DNA from: Carboxydocella sporoproducens DSM 16521
Lineage (GTDB): Bacteria > Bacillota > GCA-003054495 > Carboxydocellales > Carboxydocellaceae
DNA length: 64,000 nucleotides
Assembly (NCBI RefSeq): GCF_900167165.1
Contig: NZ_FUXM01000007.1
Location: 31,046 to 95,045 of the forward strand
Reading direction: 5' to 3'
Shown piece after piece: positions 52,469-60,937 of this stretch (within the stretch, counting starts at the first letter, position 1; each line of letters opens with the position of its first letter). The notes below the pieces were generated by a model. It was not told the origin of the DNA, made no database searches, and saw only the letters and a program-made list of their open reading frames with translations. The translations under genes were made by a program, and so were the position numbers.

Positions 52469-52497
52469 ATTATAACCCCACTATTCCTATTTGGCAA
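52469..52497 (-). promoter_or_regulatory. Sigma-A promoter of ndh with adjacent palindrome
   Basis: On the minus strand TTGCCA (52492-52497), 17 bases, TATAAT (52469-52474). Immediately downstream is the perfect inverted repeat TTGTT-AGC-AACAA (52458-52470), a candidate repressor operator. It is not a full Rex site. Confidence 0.75.
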
Positions 52498-52505
52498 GTA
52501 TATTT

Positions 52506-53612
52506 TTAACAAAAACGGGGCCAGTCCTTGAAGACCGGCTGATAGCCTTTACTTAACAACATCCTTTTTATTTCTTCTACAGGTCTTTCATCAGCAACAC
52601 TGAACTGTCCAGCGCTGGCATCGGCTTCAACGGCATAACCCCCAACAGTGGTTTTGGAACCGGCGGACATAGAAGTGATACCTAGAGGCACCAGGTGATC
52701 CCGCAATTCTGCTCGCTCTCGGGTGGAGAGGGTTAGGCCAGCCTGGGGCAGAAAAAGACGAAAAGCCAGGATTATTTGGACTAATTCCCGGTCACTGACC
52801 GGATAGGGGGGCTGACTGCCTGGCAGTGGTCTTAACCTGGGAACTGAAAGAGCGATTTCCACTTCCGGGTATTTTTTTTGCAAGTAATAGGCATGCAGTC
52901 CAGCCAGAAAGGCTTCCATCCGCCATGGTCCCAGGCCCAGCAGAGCACCCAGGTTGACCCGGCGCATGCCCGCCCGGCAAGCTCGTTCCGGTGCGTCCAG
53001 CCGGAAATGGTAATCCTTTTTGGGCCCGGCCAGATGATAGCGGGCATAAAGCTCAGGATCATATACTTCCTGATAGATGGTCAAACTGTCTGCCCCGGCT
53101 GTTACCATCTGCCGGTATTCCGCCTCGGTCAGAGGGTAAACTTCCAGTCCCAGAGAGGAGAAATAGGGTTTTAGTATGTTAATACATTCAGCCAGATACT
53201 CCAGACTGGCATGACGGCGCGATTCGCCGGTTAGCAGCAGGAGATGGCGAAATCCGGCGGCAGCCAGAGTTTGCCCCTCTTGCCAGACCTCTTCCCTGGT
53301 CAGAGTACGTCGGGGCAGGGATTGACCGGCATGAAAATGGCAATAAGTGCATTTGTTAACACAGTAATTGCTGAGATAGAGGGGTGTATATAAAAGGATA
53401 TTACGACCAAAATGTTTCATGGTCAGGGCATGGGCCCGCTGGGCCATTTCTTCCAGTAGTCCGCCGGCAGCGGGGGAGAGCAGGAGCAAAAACTCCAGGG
53501 GATGGAGGGAGTTTTTGCCCAGCAAGGCCCTGATTTGTTCCGGACGGGCAGTTGTCAGCCGTTCTTCCAGATTGGCGGCGGTATAGGTTTGAGCATAATC
53601 GAAAAAACTCAT
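52506..53612 (-). CDS. thiH: 2-iminoacetate synthase (tyrosine lyase) ThiH
   Basis: ThiH cleaves tyrosine by radical SAM chemistry to give dehydroglycine for the thiazole ring; anaerobes use it instead of the oxidase ThiO. The 368-residue protein has CVNKCTYC (Cys84, 88, 91) and the conserved LLLLTGESRRHASLEYLAEC segment. It is the last gene of the thi operon; no terminator is visible behind it, so transcripts may read into the ndh promoter region. Confidence 0.94.
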   Translation of the reverse strand: MSFFDYAQTYTAANLEERLTTARPEQIRALLGKNSLHPLEFLLLLSPAAGGLLEEMAQRAHALTMKHFGRNILLYTPLYLSNYCVNKCTYCHFHAGQSLPRRTLTREEVWQEGQTLAAAGFRHLLLLTGESRRHASLEYLAECINILKPYFSSLGLEVYPLTEAEYRQMVTAGADSLTIYQEVYDPELYARYHLAGPKKDYHFRLDAPERACRAGMRRVNLGALLGLGPWRMEAFLAGLHAYYLQKKYPEVEIALSVPRLRPLPGSQPPYPVSDRELVQIILAFRLFLPQAGLTLSTRERAELRDHLVPLGITSMSAGSKTTVGGYAVEADASAGQFSVADERPVEEIKRMLLSKGYQPVFKDWPRFC

Positions 53613-53623
53613 TTTTATTCACC

Positions 53624-54388
53624 TCAATCCAGGAAACCGGTCAGGGGGGAGCTGGCCCGGGCCAGGCTGGATTCCGGACCCAGTCCGGCCAGATAAGCTG
53701 TTCGTCCCGCTTCTACCGCCTGCCGGAAGGCAGCAGCCATTGCCACCGGGTCCCGGGCAGTGGCTATGGCAGTATTGAGCAGGACGGCAGCGGCGCCCAT
53801 TTCCAGGGCTTCAGCAGCATGGGAGGGACGGCCGATCCCGGCATCCACAATCACTGGAACCTGGCACTCCTCGATCATAATGCCAATCAGCTCTCTGGTT
53901 TTCAGGCCCCGGTTAGTACCAATAGGGGCACCCAGGGGCATGACAGCGGCAGCTCCGGCTGCTTCCATGGCTTTGGCCATCATCAGGTCAGGAGACATAT
54001 AGGGCAGAACGGTAAAGCCTTCTTTGGCCAGAATTTCCGTCGCTTTTAAAGTTTCGTAATTATCAGGCAACAAATATTTCTGGTCGGGGATTACTTCAAT
54101 TTTAATCCAGTCACCGCAACCAGCTGCACGGGCCAGACGGGCCAGGCGCACCGCTTCCTCGGCATTACGGGCTCCGGAAGTATTGGGCATAAGGATAATG
54201 TCTTTGGGAAGATAATCCAGGATATTATCTTCCGGGTGGGTAAAGTCCACCCGCCGCAGAGCTACGGTAACAACCTGAGCCCCGGCAGCGGCAATTACTT
54301 CCGGCATGAGGGTATGGGGCAATTTGCCACTGCCGATAAAGAGCCGGCTATTGAGAGTATAGCGACCGATTTGCAACTGATCAGCCAT
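53624..54388 (-). CDS. thiG: Thiazole synthase ThiG
   Basis: ThiG joins deoxyxylulose 5-phosphate, dehydroglycine and the ThiS thiocarboxylate sulfur into the thiazole phosphate. The 254-residue TIM barrel shows [20 protein letters not shown], the Schiff-base Lys in [10 protein letters not shown] near 98, and [26 protein letters not shown] precedes the ATG. It lies between thiS and thiH in the operon. Confidence 0.95.
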   Translation of the reverse strand: MADQLQIGRYTLNSRLFIGSGKLPHTLMPEVIAAAGAQVVTVALRRVDFTHPEDNILDYLPKDIILMPNTSGARNAEEAVRLARLARAAGCGDWIKIEVIPDQKYLLPDNYETLKATEILAKEGFTVLPYMSPDLMMAKAMEAAGAAAVMPLGAPIGTNRGLKTRELIGIMIEECQVPVIVDAGIGRPSHAAEALEMGAAAVLLNTAIATARDPVAMAAAFRQAVEAGRTAYLAGLGPESSLARASSPLTGFLD

Positions 54389-54392
54389 AGTC

Positions 54393-54596
54393 TTAACCTC
54401 CTCCTAAAAATTTCACGATTTCCACCTGATCGCCCGGATTTAATGCCACTTCTGCGAAGCGGTTGCGGTCGATAATTTCCCGATTTACTTCCACAACCAC
54501 CAGCTGGGGATTGAGGTTTTTGCTGGCCAGTAAGGCGGCGATAGTAGTGCCCGCTTCAATCGAAGTCGGTTGGCCGTTCAGGAGAATTTCCACCAT
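54393..54596 (-). CDS. thiS: Sulfur carrier protein ThiS
   Basis: ThiS is the ubiquitin-like sulfur carrier for thiazole synthesis. The 67-residue protein has the expected beta-grasp pattern and a C-terminal KFLGGG, whose terminal Gly is adenylated by ThiF and thiocarboxylated. The start is ATG 54596, about 5 bases after AAAGGAGGTAGG; a longer frame to 54623 overlaps thiF. Only 4 bases separate it from thiG. Confidence 0.93.
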   Translation of the reverse strand: MVEILLNGQPTSIEAGTTIAALLASKNLNPQLVVVEVNREIIDRNRFAEVALNPGDQVEIVKFLGGG

Positions 54597-54601
54597 AAAA
54601 C

Positions 54602-55345
54602 CTACCTCCTTTGACAGATGCATTCAGGCTTAACGGCAAAGGGCAGGGTGCGGGCCGTCATGTCGAGGCCATCAAAAATGAACAAACGTCCGGTCAAGAG
54701 CTGGCCGGCACCCAGCAAAAACTTTATCGCTTCCTGGGCCTGGATGGTTCCCAGGGTACCGGCGACGGCACCCAGAATTCCCACCGTTTTGCTGGTGGGA
54801 GTAATTTCCGGCGGGGGAGCCGCCTGGAAGAAGCAACGCAGACAAGGAGTCTGGCCGCCTGGCACCCAGGTCAGAGTTTGCCCTTCCCAGGCCAGGACAC
54901 CGGCGTGGGAAAAGGGGATTCCCGCCTGAACACAGAGGTCATTGATCAGGAATTTGGTATCGAAGTTATCACTGGCATCAATAACAAAATCATATTGGTA
55001 CTCCCGGACCAGGGTCAACAGATTATCAGCGGTAATGCGCTCCTGGTGCAGGTTAACCTGTAAATCGGGATAAAAGTCCTGCAGAGTGCGGGCGGCCGAG
55101 GTGGTCTTGGGCCAACCCAGGCGGTGACTGCCATGTAAAATCTGACGATTGAGGTTGGAGTCTTCAACCCGATCATTATCGGCCAGCCCCAGGGTGCCGA
55201 CACCGGCAGCAGCCAGGTAATAGGTAACGGCCGAGCCCAGGCCCCCGCAACCGATAACCAGCACCCGACCCTGTTTTAATTTGGCCTGCCCTTCCGGGCC
55301 GATTTCCGGCATCACCAGCTGGCGTTCAAAACGTGAGCTATTCAT
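54602..55345 (-). CDS. thiF: ThiF/MoeB/HesA-family adenylyltransferase (ThiS-activating)
   Basis: The 247-residue E1-like enzyme adenylates the ThiS C-terminus. It has VLVIGCGGLGSAVTYYLAAA for nucleotide binding, LADNDRVEDSNLNRQIL with the Arg/Gln and Asp residues of the active site, and zinc-binding pairs PCLRC and CIC near the C-terminus. Adjacent thiS makes the ThiF assignment more likely than MoeB. It overlaps thiE by four bases. Confidence 0.92.
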   Translation of the reverse strand: MNSSRFERQLVMPEIGPEGQAKLKQGRVLVIGCGGLGSAVTYYLAAAGVGTLGLADNDRVEDSNLNRQILHGSHRLGWPKTTSAARTLQDFYPDLQVNLHQERITADNLLTLVREYQYDFVIDASDNFDTKFLINDLCVQAGIPFSHAGVLAWEGQTLTWVPGGQTPCLRCFFQAAPPPEITPTSKTVGILGAVAGTLGTIQAQEAIKFLLGAGQLLTGRLFIFDGLDMTARTLPFAVKPECICQRR

Positions 55346-55980
55346 GCCTTTCTACCTCCGGCCACGAAATTTTTCAGCTCCCGGGCGGCAGCTGTTACAT
55401 CAGGGGCGGCTACCACAGCGGATATGACAGCTACATTGCGGGCACCGGCAGCCAGTACTTGCTGGATATTACCGGCATTAATACCCCCGATGGCAACAAA
55501 GGGGACAGATAATTCCCGGGCTACACGCTGTACCAGGCTCAGGCCTACAGGTTTTTCCGCATCGGGTTTGGAACTGGTGGGGAAAACGGGTCCAACCCCG
55601 ATATAGTCTACCGGCAGTTTACTGGCAGCCAGGGCCTGTTCCCAGGAATGGGTGGAAAGGCCGATGATCTTATCTGGTCCCATGATTTGCCGGGCCATGG
55701 TAACCGGCAGGTCATCCTGGCCTAAATGCACACCATCGGCATCAACGGCCAAAGCAATATCCACCCTGTCGTTGACGATAAAGGTGGCTCCATAGCGGTG
55801 GGCCAGTTCCTTGAGGGCCAGACCAGCAGCTACCAGCTCGCGGCCGGACAGATTCTTTTCCCGCAGCTGTATCACGGTGGCTCCACCGACCAGGGCAGCT
55901 TCCATCACTGCCAGCAATTCCCTGCCCTGAGCCAGATGCTGGCCGCTGATTACATACAGGGATAAATCCAGTTTTTTCAT
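55342..55980 (-). CDS. thiE: Thiamine-phosphate synthase ThiE
   Basis: ThiE couples thiazole phosphate and HMP pyrophosphate to thiamin monophosphate. The 212-residue TIM barrel has IQLREKNLSGREL, FIVNDRVDIALAVDADGVHL, GLSTHSWEQA, the pyrophosphate loop GPVFPTSSK and AIGGINAGN. GGAGGAGG lies 6 bases before ATG 55980; the ATG at 55986 directly abuts it. First gene of the TPP-riboswitch-controlled operon; thiC and thiD are not in this window. Confidence 0.94.
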   Translation of the reverse strand: MKKLDLSLYVISGQHLAQGRELLAVMEAALVGGATVIQLREKNLSGRELVAAGLALKELAHRYGATFIVNDRVDIALAVDADGVHLGQDDLPVTMARQIMGPDKIIGLSTHSWEQALAASKLPVDYIGVGPVFPTSSKPDAEKPVGLSLVQRVARELSVPFVAIGGINAGNIQQVLAAGARNVAVISAVVAAPDVTAAARELKNFVAGGRKA

Positions 55981-55999
55981 GCACATCCTCCTCCCCTAA

Positions 56000-56031
56000 G
56001 AAATAAGCACCTGACCGGGTCGGTCAGGTGC
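56000..56031 (-). terminator. Expression-platform terminator of the TPP riboswitch
   Basis: On the minus strand GCACCTGACC (56022-56031), 5-base loop, GGTCAGGTGC (56007-56016), followed by TTATTTCTT. It lies between the TPP aptamer and thiE. Confidence 0.85.
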
Positions 56032-56060
56032 AGTGTAAGCAAAAAGCGCTGATCTTTTCA

Positions 56061-56162
56061 CCTACCTTCCCTCCGCCGGTATTATCCGTCTCAGGTTCAA
56101 AGGGTTAGAACGGTTCATCGCCCGTCCTTCTCAGCCCGGCTCAACGAGCACCCCCAGGTAGT
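56061..56162 (-). promoter_or_regulatory. TPP riboswitch (THI box)
   Basis: Read on the minus strand, the aptamer has P1 CTACCT/AGGTAG, GGGGGTGC, GGGCTGAGA, CCCTTTGAACCTGA, CGGATAATACCGGCG and AGGGAAGGT. These are the conserved THI-box elements in order. Thiamin pyrophosphate binding should cause termination before thiE. Confidence 0.96.
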
Positions 56163-56181
56163 ATCACTATTGCTTTTTTTC

Positions 56182-56211
56182 ATTATATACCAGAATCCAT
56201 TAAGCAGGCAA
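56182..56211 (-). promoter_or_regulatory. Putative sigma-A promoter of the thi operon
   Basis: On the minus strand TTGCCT (56206-56211), 18 bases, TATAAT (56182-56187). The -35 lies within the 3' end of the pduL-like gene. Confidence 0.65.
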
Positions 56212-56862
56212 TAGTCTTTTTGCGATCACTAGAACCTGTTGTCCCTGTCTAATCCCGGCAGCATTGGCCTCATCGGTATCGAGATGAAAGTCGGGCAGAT
56301 AATCCCTGGAAACCCTGACCAGGACGTTATTGAATACCACTTCTTTTTCCCCTTCTGCTAATATCTGCAGGCGATCCCCGTCTTCCAGGCCATGCTGCCG
56401 GGCGGTAGCCGGGTCCAGATGCAGGTGGGGTGCGGCCTTGATAACCCCAAAAGGCAGGTCGACAGAACCCCGGGGTCCCACCAGAACGATGCCGGGAGTA
56501 CCATCCAGATCCCCGGAATCCCGAATGGGTGGATCCAGTCCCAGCTGATAAGCATCGGTGCCGGAGAGTTCCACCTGGTTATAAGGGCGGCAGGGACCTA
56601 AAATCCGCACTTCCTCCAGGACACCCTTAGGGCCGACCAGAGTGAGGGTTTCCTGGGCGGCATACTGGCCCGGTTGACTGAGGGGTTTGGCCGGAGTGAG
56701 CTGATAGCCGGGGCCAAACAGTTCCTCCAGGTCGCGCTGGGTTAAATGGATATGGCGGGCAGAGATACCGACCGGTACCGGCCAGGGCTCGGGATAGGGC
56801 TCCAGATAAGGAGAGATGAAAACAGGGGCGGCTATTTCAGCTGGCAAAATTTCTTCTCTCAC
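56200..56862 (-). CDS. pduL: PduL-like phosphate acyltransferase
   Basis: PduL-type enzymes exchange CoA and phosphate on acyl groups (acetyl-/propionyl-CoA), analogous to Pta. The roughly 220-residue protein has PVGISARHIHLTQRDLEELF with the first metal-binding His residues, GVIKAAPHLHLDPATA as the second site and FHLDTDEANAAG as the third. The Arg normally preceding the second His pair appears replaced by Pro. Without other pdu genes it is probably a housekeeping phosphotransacetylase. The upstream GGAGGAGGTG favours GTG 56862 or TTG 56865 over the ATG at 56883, which lies within that ribosome binding site. Confidence 0.87.
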   Translation of the reverse strand: MREEILPAEIAAPVFISPYLEPYPEPWPVPVGISARHIHLTQRDLEELFGPGYQLTPAKPLSQPGQYAAQETLTLVGPKGVLEEVRILGPCRPYNQVELSGTDAYQLGLDPPIRDSGDLDGTPGIVLVGPRGSVDLPFGVIKAAPHLHLDPATARQHGLEDGDRLQILAEGEKEVVFNNVLVRVSRDYLPDFHLDTDEANAAGIRQGQQVLVIAKRLLPA

Positions 56863-56929
56863 CAAGGGATACACCTCCTCCATTGTTAGGTTTAACCGCG
56901 CAAGTATCTTGCATACATCTAAAAAAGAC

Positions 56930-56957
56930 TTGTCAGCAGGTATGTACTTGTTATAAC
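56930..56957 (+). promoter_or_regulatory. Putative sigma-A promoter of the ACT/DUF711 pair
   Basis: TTGTCA (56930-56935), 16 bases, TATAAC (56952-56957), 47 bases before the ACT-domain gene. Confidence 0.55.
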
Positions 56958-57003
56958 ATAGTAACTATAAGCTAAAGTCTGTGCAGAAACAGGGGTGGTA
57001 AAA

Positions 57004-57285
57004 ATGAAAAAATCCAATCGCGCTATTGTAACGGTATTAGGACAGGACCGGGTAGGTATCATTGCCGGGGTAACGGGAGTTCTGGCTGGCTATAATGTCA
57101 ATATTCTGGACATTCGGCAAACCATTATGCAGGAATTCTTTACCATGATGATGCTGGTAGACCTGGAAGAGGCCACTATAGATTTTTCTGCCCTGGCGGC
57201 GGCCCTGGATGCCAAAGGCCAGGAACTGGGAGTGCAGGTTCGCATTCAGCAGGAAGATATTTTCCGCTATATGCACCGGATTTAA
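57004..57285 (+). CDS. ACT-domain protein (UPF0237)
   Basis: The 93-residue protein is a single ACT domain: [20 protein letters not shown] followed by [23 protein letters not shown] domains bind amino acids or other small ligands and regulate enzymes. This family is invariably followed by the DUF711/PFL protein gene, as here after 17 bases, so the two products probably act together. I choose ATG 57004 after AGGGGTGG; GTG 56995 would add three residues. Confidence 0.9.
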   Translation: MKKSNRAIVTVLGQDRVGIIAGVTGVLAGYNVNILDIRQTIMQEFFTMMMLVDLEEATIDFSALAAALDAKGQELGVQVRIQQEDIFRYMHRI

Positions 57286-57302
57286 GAAGGGGGACGGCGA
57301 AC

Positions 57303-58661
57303 ATGCTAACCAACAGAGAAATTCTGGAGACCATCCGGATGGTGCAGGAAGAAAACCTGGATATTCGGACCATTACTATGGGCATCAGTTTGCGGGATTG
57401 TGCTCATGAAGACATAAAGGAAGTACGGCGGCGTATTTATGACAAAATCACGACCAGGGCGGCCCGGCTGGTGGCGGTGGGGGAAGAGCTGGAAAGGGAA
57501 TATGGTATTCCCATTGTTAACAAACGTATTTCCGTTACGCCCATCGCTCTGGTGGGAGAAGCCTGCCGGGCCGATGATTATACGGAACTGGCCCTGGCGC
57601 TGGATGAAGCAGCCAGAGAGGTTGGGGTCAATTTTATCGGTGGCTTTTCCGCCCTGGTTCATAAAGGTTTTACCAAAGGGGATATTAACTTGATCAAGTC
57701 CATTCCCCGGGCACTGGCCCAGACGGAACTGGTTTGCTCTTCCGTCAATGTCGGGACCACCCGGGCAGGGATCAACATGGATGCTGTTGCCTGGATGGGG
57801 CAAATCATCAAAGAAACCGCTCAGCTAACTGCTGACCGGGATGGTCTTGGCTGTGCCAAGCTGGTGGTTTTTTGCAATGCTACTGAGGACAATCCTTTTA
57901 TGGCCGGCGCCTTCCACGGGATAGGGGAACCGGAAACGGTTATCAATATGGGAGTCAGTGGTCCAGGGGTGGTCCGCAATGTGGTCAGCAAAATGCCTGA
58001 TGCTGATTTCGGCACCCTGGCCGAGACCATCAAGAAAACTGCTTTCAAAATTACCCGCATGGGTGAGTTGATCGGCCGGGAAGCATCCCGCCGGCTGGGA
58101 GTGCCTTTTGGCATTGTGGATCTGTCTCTGGCCCCTACACCGGCCATCGGGGACAGTGTGGCTGATATCCTGGAAGCCATGGGGCTGGAAAGGACAGGTA
58201 CCCATGGGACCACGGCGGCCCTGGCATTGCTCAATGATGCCGTCAAAAAAGGCGGTGCCATGGCTTCTTCCTATGTTGGTGGACTGAGCGGAGCATTCAT
58301 CCCGGTCAGTGAGGATGCCGGCATGATCAGGGCGGCAGAAGCCGGGACCCTGACCATTGACAAACTGGAGGCCATGACCTGTGTCTGTTCTGTCGGACTG
58401 GACATGATAGCTATTCCAGGAGATACACCGGCGGAAACCATCAGTGCCATTATTGCTGATGAAGCGGCTATCGGCATGATTAACCAGAAGACTACTGCTG
58501 TACGGGTTATACCTGTGCCAGGTAAACAGGTAGGGGAAGTGGTGGAGTTTGGCGGTCTCCTGGGCAGGGCTCCCATCATGCCGGTACACCGGGAGAGCAG
58601 CGCTGCCTTTGTGGCCCGCGGTGGCCGGATTCCTGCACCGATCAATAGCTTGAAAAATTAA
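57303..58661 (+). CDS. DUF711/UPF0210 (PFL) family protein
   Basis: The 452-residue protein belongs to a conserved family of unknown function related by fold to glycyl-radical pyruvate formate-lyase-like proteins. Conserved segments include [52 protein letters not shown] and [11 protein letters not shown]. No catalytic activity has been established to my knowledge. The upstream ACT-domain gene suggests amino-acid-responsive regulation. AAGGGGGACGG precedes the ATG. A strong terminator follows. Confidence 0.9.
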   Translation: MLTNREILETIRMVQEENLDIRTITMGISLRDCAHEDIKEVRRRIYDKITTRAARLVAVGEELEREYGIPIVNKRISVTPIALVGEACRADDYTELALALDEAAREVGVNFIGGFSALVHKGFTKGDINLIKSIPRALAQTELVCSSVNVGTTRAGINMDAVAWMGQIIKETAQLTADRDGLGCAKLVVFCNATEDNPFMAGAFHGIGEPETVINMGVSGPGVVRNVVSKMPDADFGTLAETIKKTAFKITRMGELIGREASRRLGVPFGIVDLSLAPTPAIGDSVADILEAMGLERTGTHGTTAALALLNDAVKKGGAMASSYVGGLSGAFIPVSEDAGMIRAAEAGTLTIDKLEAMTCVCSVGLDMIAIPGDTPAETISAIIADEAAIGMINQKTTAVRVIPVPGKQVGEVVEFGGLLGRAPIMPVHRESSAAFVARGGRIPAPINSLKN

Positions 58662-58665
58662 TTGC

Positions 58666-58696
58666 AAATCCTCCCTCTGGCAGGGAGGATTTTTTG
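58666..58696 (+). terminator. Rho-independent terminator after the DUF711 gene
   Basis: AAATCCTCCCT (58666-58676), loop CTGGC, AGGGAGGATTT (58682-58692), then T residues. Confidence 0.94.
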
Positions 58697-58752
58697 ATAT
58701 ATTGTCATTAATTTTAAGGCCAGGATAAAATGGTAACCGGGGGTGATGTTTT

Positions 58753-59298
58753 GTGGAAAGAATAATCAACGGAATTAGGTTACGGCTAATTCAGGGGGAT
58801 ATAACCCAGCAGCATGTGGATGCTATCGTCAATGCCGCCAATAACGCCCTGGCCGGGGGTGGCGGAGTAGATGGTGCTATTCATCGGGCCGGAGGGCCAC
58901 AAATTATGGCTGAATGCCAGGCCATTCGTACCCAAAGGGGACCTCTGCCCACCGGGGAGGCGGTGATTACCACCGGGGGCAAGCTGCCAGCCAGGTATGT
59001 GATCCACACCGTTGGACCCATCTGGCAGGGAGGAAAGGCCGGCGAAGCCCAATTGCTGGCAAAGGCGTATCAGAGCAGTTTGCGTTTGGCCGAAGAAAGG
59101 GGGGTCAGCACTATCGCTTTTCCTTCCATCAGCACCGGGGCCTATGGCTATCCTGTGGCGGAGGCGGCACGAGTCGCGCTGGGCACGGTAATCACTTTTC
59201 TGGAAAAAGCCACTACCCTTAAGGAAGTGCGGTTTGTCTTATTCAAATCACGGGATTTAGCGACTTACCAGGAGGCTTTGCAGGAACTGCTTCCATGA
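58753..59298 (+). CDS. Macrodomain protein (O-acetyl-ADP-ribose deacetylase-like)
   Basis: The 181-residue macrodomain has GDITQQHVDAIVNAANNALA, GGGGVDGAIHRAGG and PSISTGAYGYPVAEAARVAL. These are the ADP-ribose-binding signatures of the MacroD/YmdB type, which remove ADP-ribose from proteins or deacetylate O-acetyl-ADP-ribose. The GTG start follows GGGGGTGATG by about 8 bases. No ADP-ribosyltransferase gene is adjacent. Confidence 0.93.
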   Translation: MERIINGIRLRLIQGDITQQHVDAIVNAANNALAGGGGVDGAIHRAGGPQIMAECQAIRTQRGPLPTGEAVITTGGKLPARYVIHTVGPIWQGGKAGEAQLLAKAYQSSLRLAEERGVSTIAFPSISTGAYGYPVAEAARVALGTVITFLEKATTLKEVRFVLFKSRDLATYQEALQELLP

Positions 59299-59348
59299 AT
59301 TTTTCCCGGTACACGGGGGTAAACTGAGGGCAGAAACGGGGGATGGGC

Positions 59349-59648
59349 ATGACGGAGCGTGAAACCTGGGCCCGGTTGGAGAGAAAAATCGAGGAACTGG
59401 GCCTGGCGATGGAAAAGATGAAACTGGCCGAGTATGTAGAACTACTGCGCAAGCCAACCCGCTTGCTTTATCTCAATTTCCTGGCCGGTATTGCCCGGGG
59501 GTTTGGTATGGCCATTGGCTTTGCCCTGCTAGGAGCGCTGCTGATTTATATCCTGCGGCGCCTGGCCATCTTAAACCTGCCCCTGATCGGCTCCTTTATT
59601 GCTGAACTGGTGAAAATTGTCCAGACCCAGTTACAAATTCGCCCATAG
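59349..59648 (+). CDS. DUF5665-like small membrane protein
   Basis: The 99-residue protein has an N-terminal amphipathic helix (RLERKIEELGLAMEKM) and one long hydrophobic hairpin (ARGFGMAIGFALLGALLIYI). The C-terminal helix LPLIGSFIAELVKIVQTQL completes it. I associate this pattern with DUF5665, found in spore-forming Firmicutes. Function unknown. GGGGGATG gives the ribosome binding site; ATG 59349 is preferred over ATG 59343. Confidence 0.7.
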   Translation: MTERETWARLERKIEELGLAMEKMKLAEYVELLRKPTRLLYLNFLAGIARGFGMAIGFALLGALLIYILRRLAILNLPLIGSFIAELVKIVQTQLQIRP

Positions 59649-59659
59649 GAGGAAGCGGT

Positions 59660-60184
59660 ATGACCAAGGATGTCTTTGCTGCTATAGCAGAACGGCGGAG
59701 TGTACGCCGTTTCAGCGGGGAAGCAGTGGCTGATGCCACCATTACCCGCATTCTGGAGGCAGCTCTGCAGGCCCCCAGTGCCGGCAATCTGCAGCCCTGG
59801 AAATTTTACGTGGTCAAAAAGGAGGAGAGCAAAAAGGCCCTGGGAGAGGCAGCCTGGCAACAGGAGTTTATCGCTTCTGCCCCGGTAGTGATAGTGGTCT
59901 CAGCACTGCCGGAACTGGTCGCTGCCCATTATGGGCCCCGGGGACGGGACCTTTATGTCATTCAGGACACAGCAGCCGCCATCATGAACCTGTTGCTGGC
60001 TGCCCATGCCGTCGGCCTGGGCAGTTGCTGGGTAGGGGCCTTTCTGGAGAAGGAAGTCAGGCGTATAATCGGGGCAGGGGAGGATGAGCTTCCGGTGGCC
60101 ATTATTCCTCTGGGATATGCTGCGGAGGAATCTGCCAAACCGGCCCGGCGCTCCCTCAATGATTGTGTGGTCATCCTGGACTGA
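59660..60184 (+). CDS. Nitroreductase-family FMN oxidoreductase
   Basis: The 174-residue flavoprotein has the nitroreductase N-terminus FAAIAERRSVRRFSGEAV and ALQAPSAGNLQPWKFYVV as the FMN site. It also has LLLAAHAVGLGSCWVGAF and IIPLGYAAEESAKPARRSL. Typical members reduce nitro compounds, flavins or quinones with NAD(P)H. The physiological substrate cannot be inferred. AGGAGG precedes the ATG. Confidence 0.92.
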   Translation: MTKDVFAAIAERRSVRRFSGEAVADATITRILEAALQAPSAGNLQPWKFYVVKKEESKKALGEAAWQQEFIASAPVVIVVSALPELVAAHYGPRGRDLYVIQDTAAAIMNLLLAAHAVGLGSCWVGAFLEKEVRRIIGAGEDELPVAIIPLGYAAEESAKPARRSLNDCVVILD

Positions 60185-60193
60185 GGAGGCAGT

Positions 60194-60868
60194 ATGATGG
60201 ACCAGCAGTTTATGCAACAGCAAGCAGAAAGAATCAAGCAAGCGATGGCAGAATGGCAGGAAAGCCTGCGGGATTTACGGGAGGATGGCCTGGGACGTTC
60301 CTTCCAGGAAACTACTTCCGAACTCTCCCTCTACGATAATCATCCTGCTGATGTGGCCAGTGAGCTGTATGAACGGGAAAAGGAACTGGGAATCCAGGAC
60401 AATTTCGAAGTCCTGCTGTCCAAAGGAGAAAGAGCCTTACAGGCAATTGCAGCAGGCAACTACGGCATCTGCGAATTCTGTGGAGCAACCATTCCGCGCG
60501 AGCGGCTGGAAGCCATGCCCTGGGCTACTGCCTGTTTACGCTGCCAGCGCCATCAGGAACAGCTGGGCACCAAACGCCATCCCCGCCCCATTGAAGAGGA
60601 TGTAGTGGTACCGCCCCTGGCCATGCAGAGCCATGATACCAATTTCCGGGAACTGGGCGATGCCGAAGATGAGCAGATGTTTGACGGGGAAGATGCCATG
60701 CAGGCTCTCTATCGCTGGAATGAACACAGTGATGCTGCCGGGGCAGGCTCCTATACCGGCGGTCTGGATTTTGACGAAAATGCTGGCTATACCGAAGATG
60801 TAGACCATATTCCCTATGACCGGGAAGATGGGGTGATCTGGGGTCAAACTCCCGGAGATGAAGAATAA
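60194..60868 (+). CDS. yteA: TraR/DksA-type zinc finger protein, YteA-like
   Basis: The 224-residue acidic protein has an N-terminal coiled coil and a DksA-like C4 zinc finger, CEFCGATIPRERLEAMPWA followed by CLRCQ (about 94-118). An acidic C-terminal half includes VDHIPYDREDGVIWG. YteA of Bacillus, a sporulation-associated protein, has this architecture. The invariant Asp tip of true DksA is not evident, so RNA polymerase regulation is uncertain. GAGGAGGC precedes the ATG-ATG pair. Confidence 0.82.
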   Translation: MMDQQFMQQQAERIKQAMAEWQESLRDLREDGLGRSFQETTSELSLYDNHPADVASELYEREKELGIQDNFEVLLSKGERALQAIAAGNYGICEFCGATIPRERLEAMPWATACLRCQRHQEQLGTKRHPRPIEEDVVVPPLAMQSHDTNFRELGDAEDEQMFDGEDAMQALYRWNEHSDAAGAGSYTGGLDFDENAGYTEDVDHIPYDREDGVIWGQTPGDEE

Positions 60869-60875
60869 ATTGCTC

Positions 60876-60905
60876 TTGACGCCAGTGGATTTTCCCCCTT
60901 AAGAT
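60876..60905 (+). promoter_or_regulatory. Putative sigma-A promoter of the diguanylate cyclase gene
   Basis: TTGACG (60876-60881), 18 bases, TAAGAT (60900-60905). The spacer contains the left arm of a perfect 10-bp inverted repeat, TTTTCCCCCT (60890-60899). The right arm AGGGGGAAAA (60925-60934) covers the ribosome binding site of the next gene. Confidence 0.55.
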
Positions 60906-60937
60906 ATTGACTAAGAATAATTTTAGGGGGAAAATTT

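Noticed and set aside
53552..54049. 165-codon plus-strand open frame inside thiG
   Set aside because: thiG on the minus strand is unmistakable and the operon is continuous; the plus-strand frame has no ribosome binding site.
57825..58769. 314-codon open frame on the minus strand across the DUF711 gene
   Set aside because: It is antisense to a clearly conserved gene, has no ribosome binding site at its start and crosses the terminator; its composition is that of a complementary-frame shadow.
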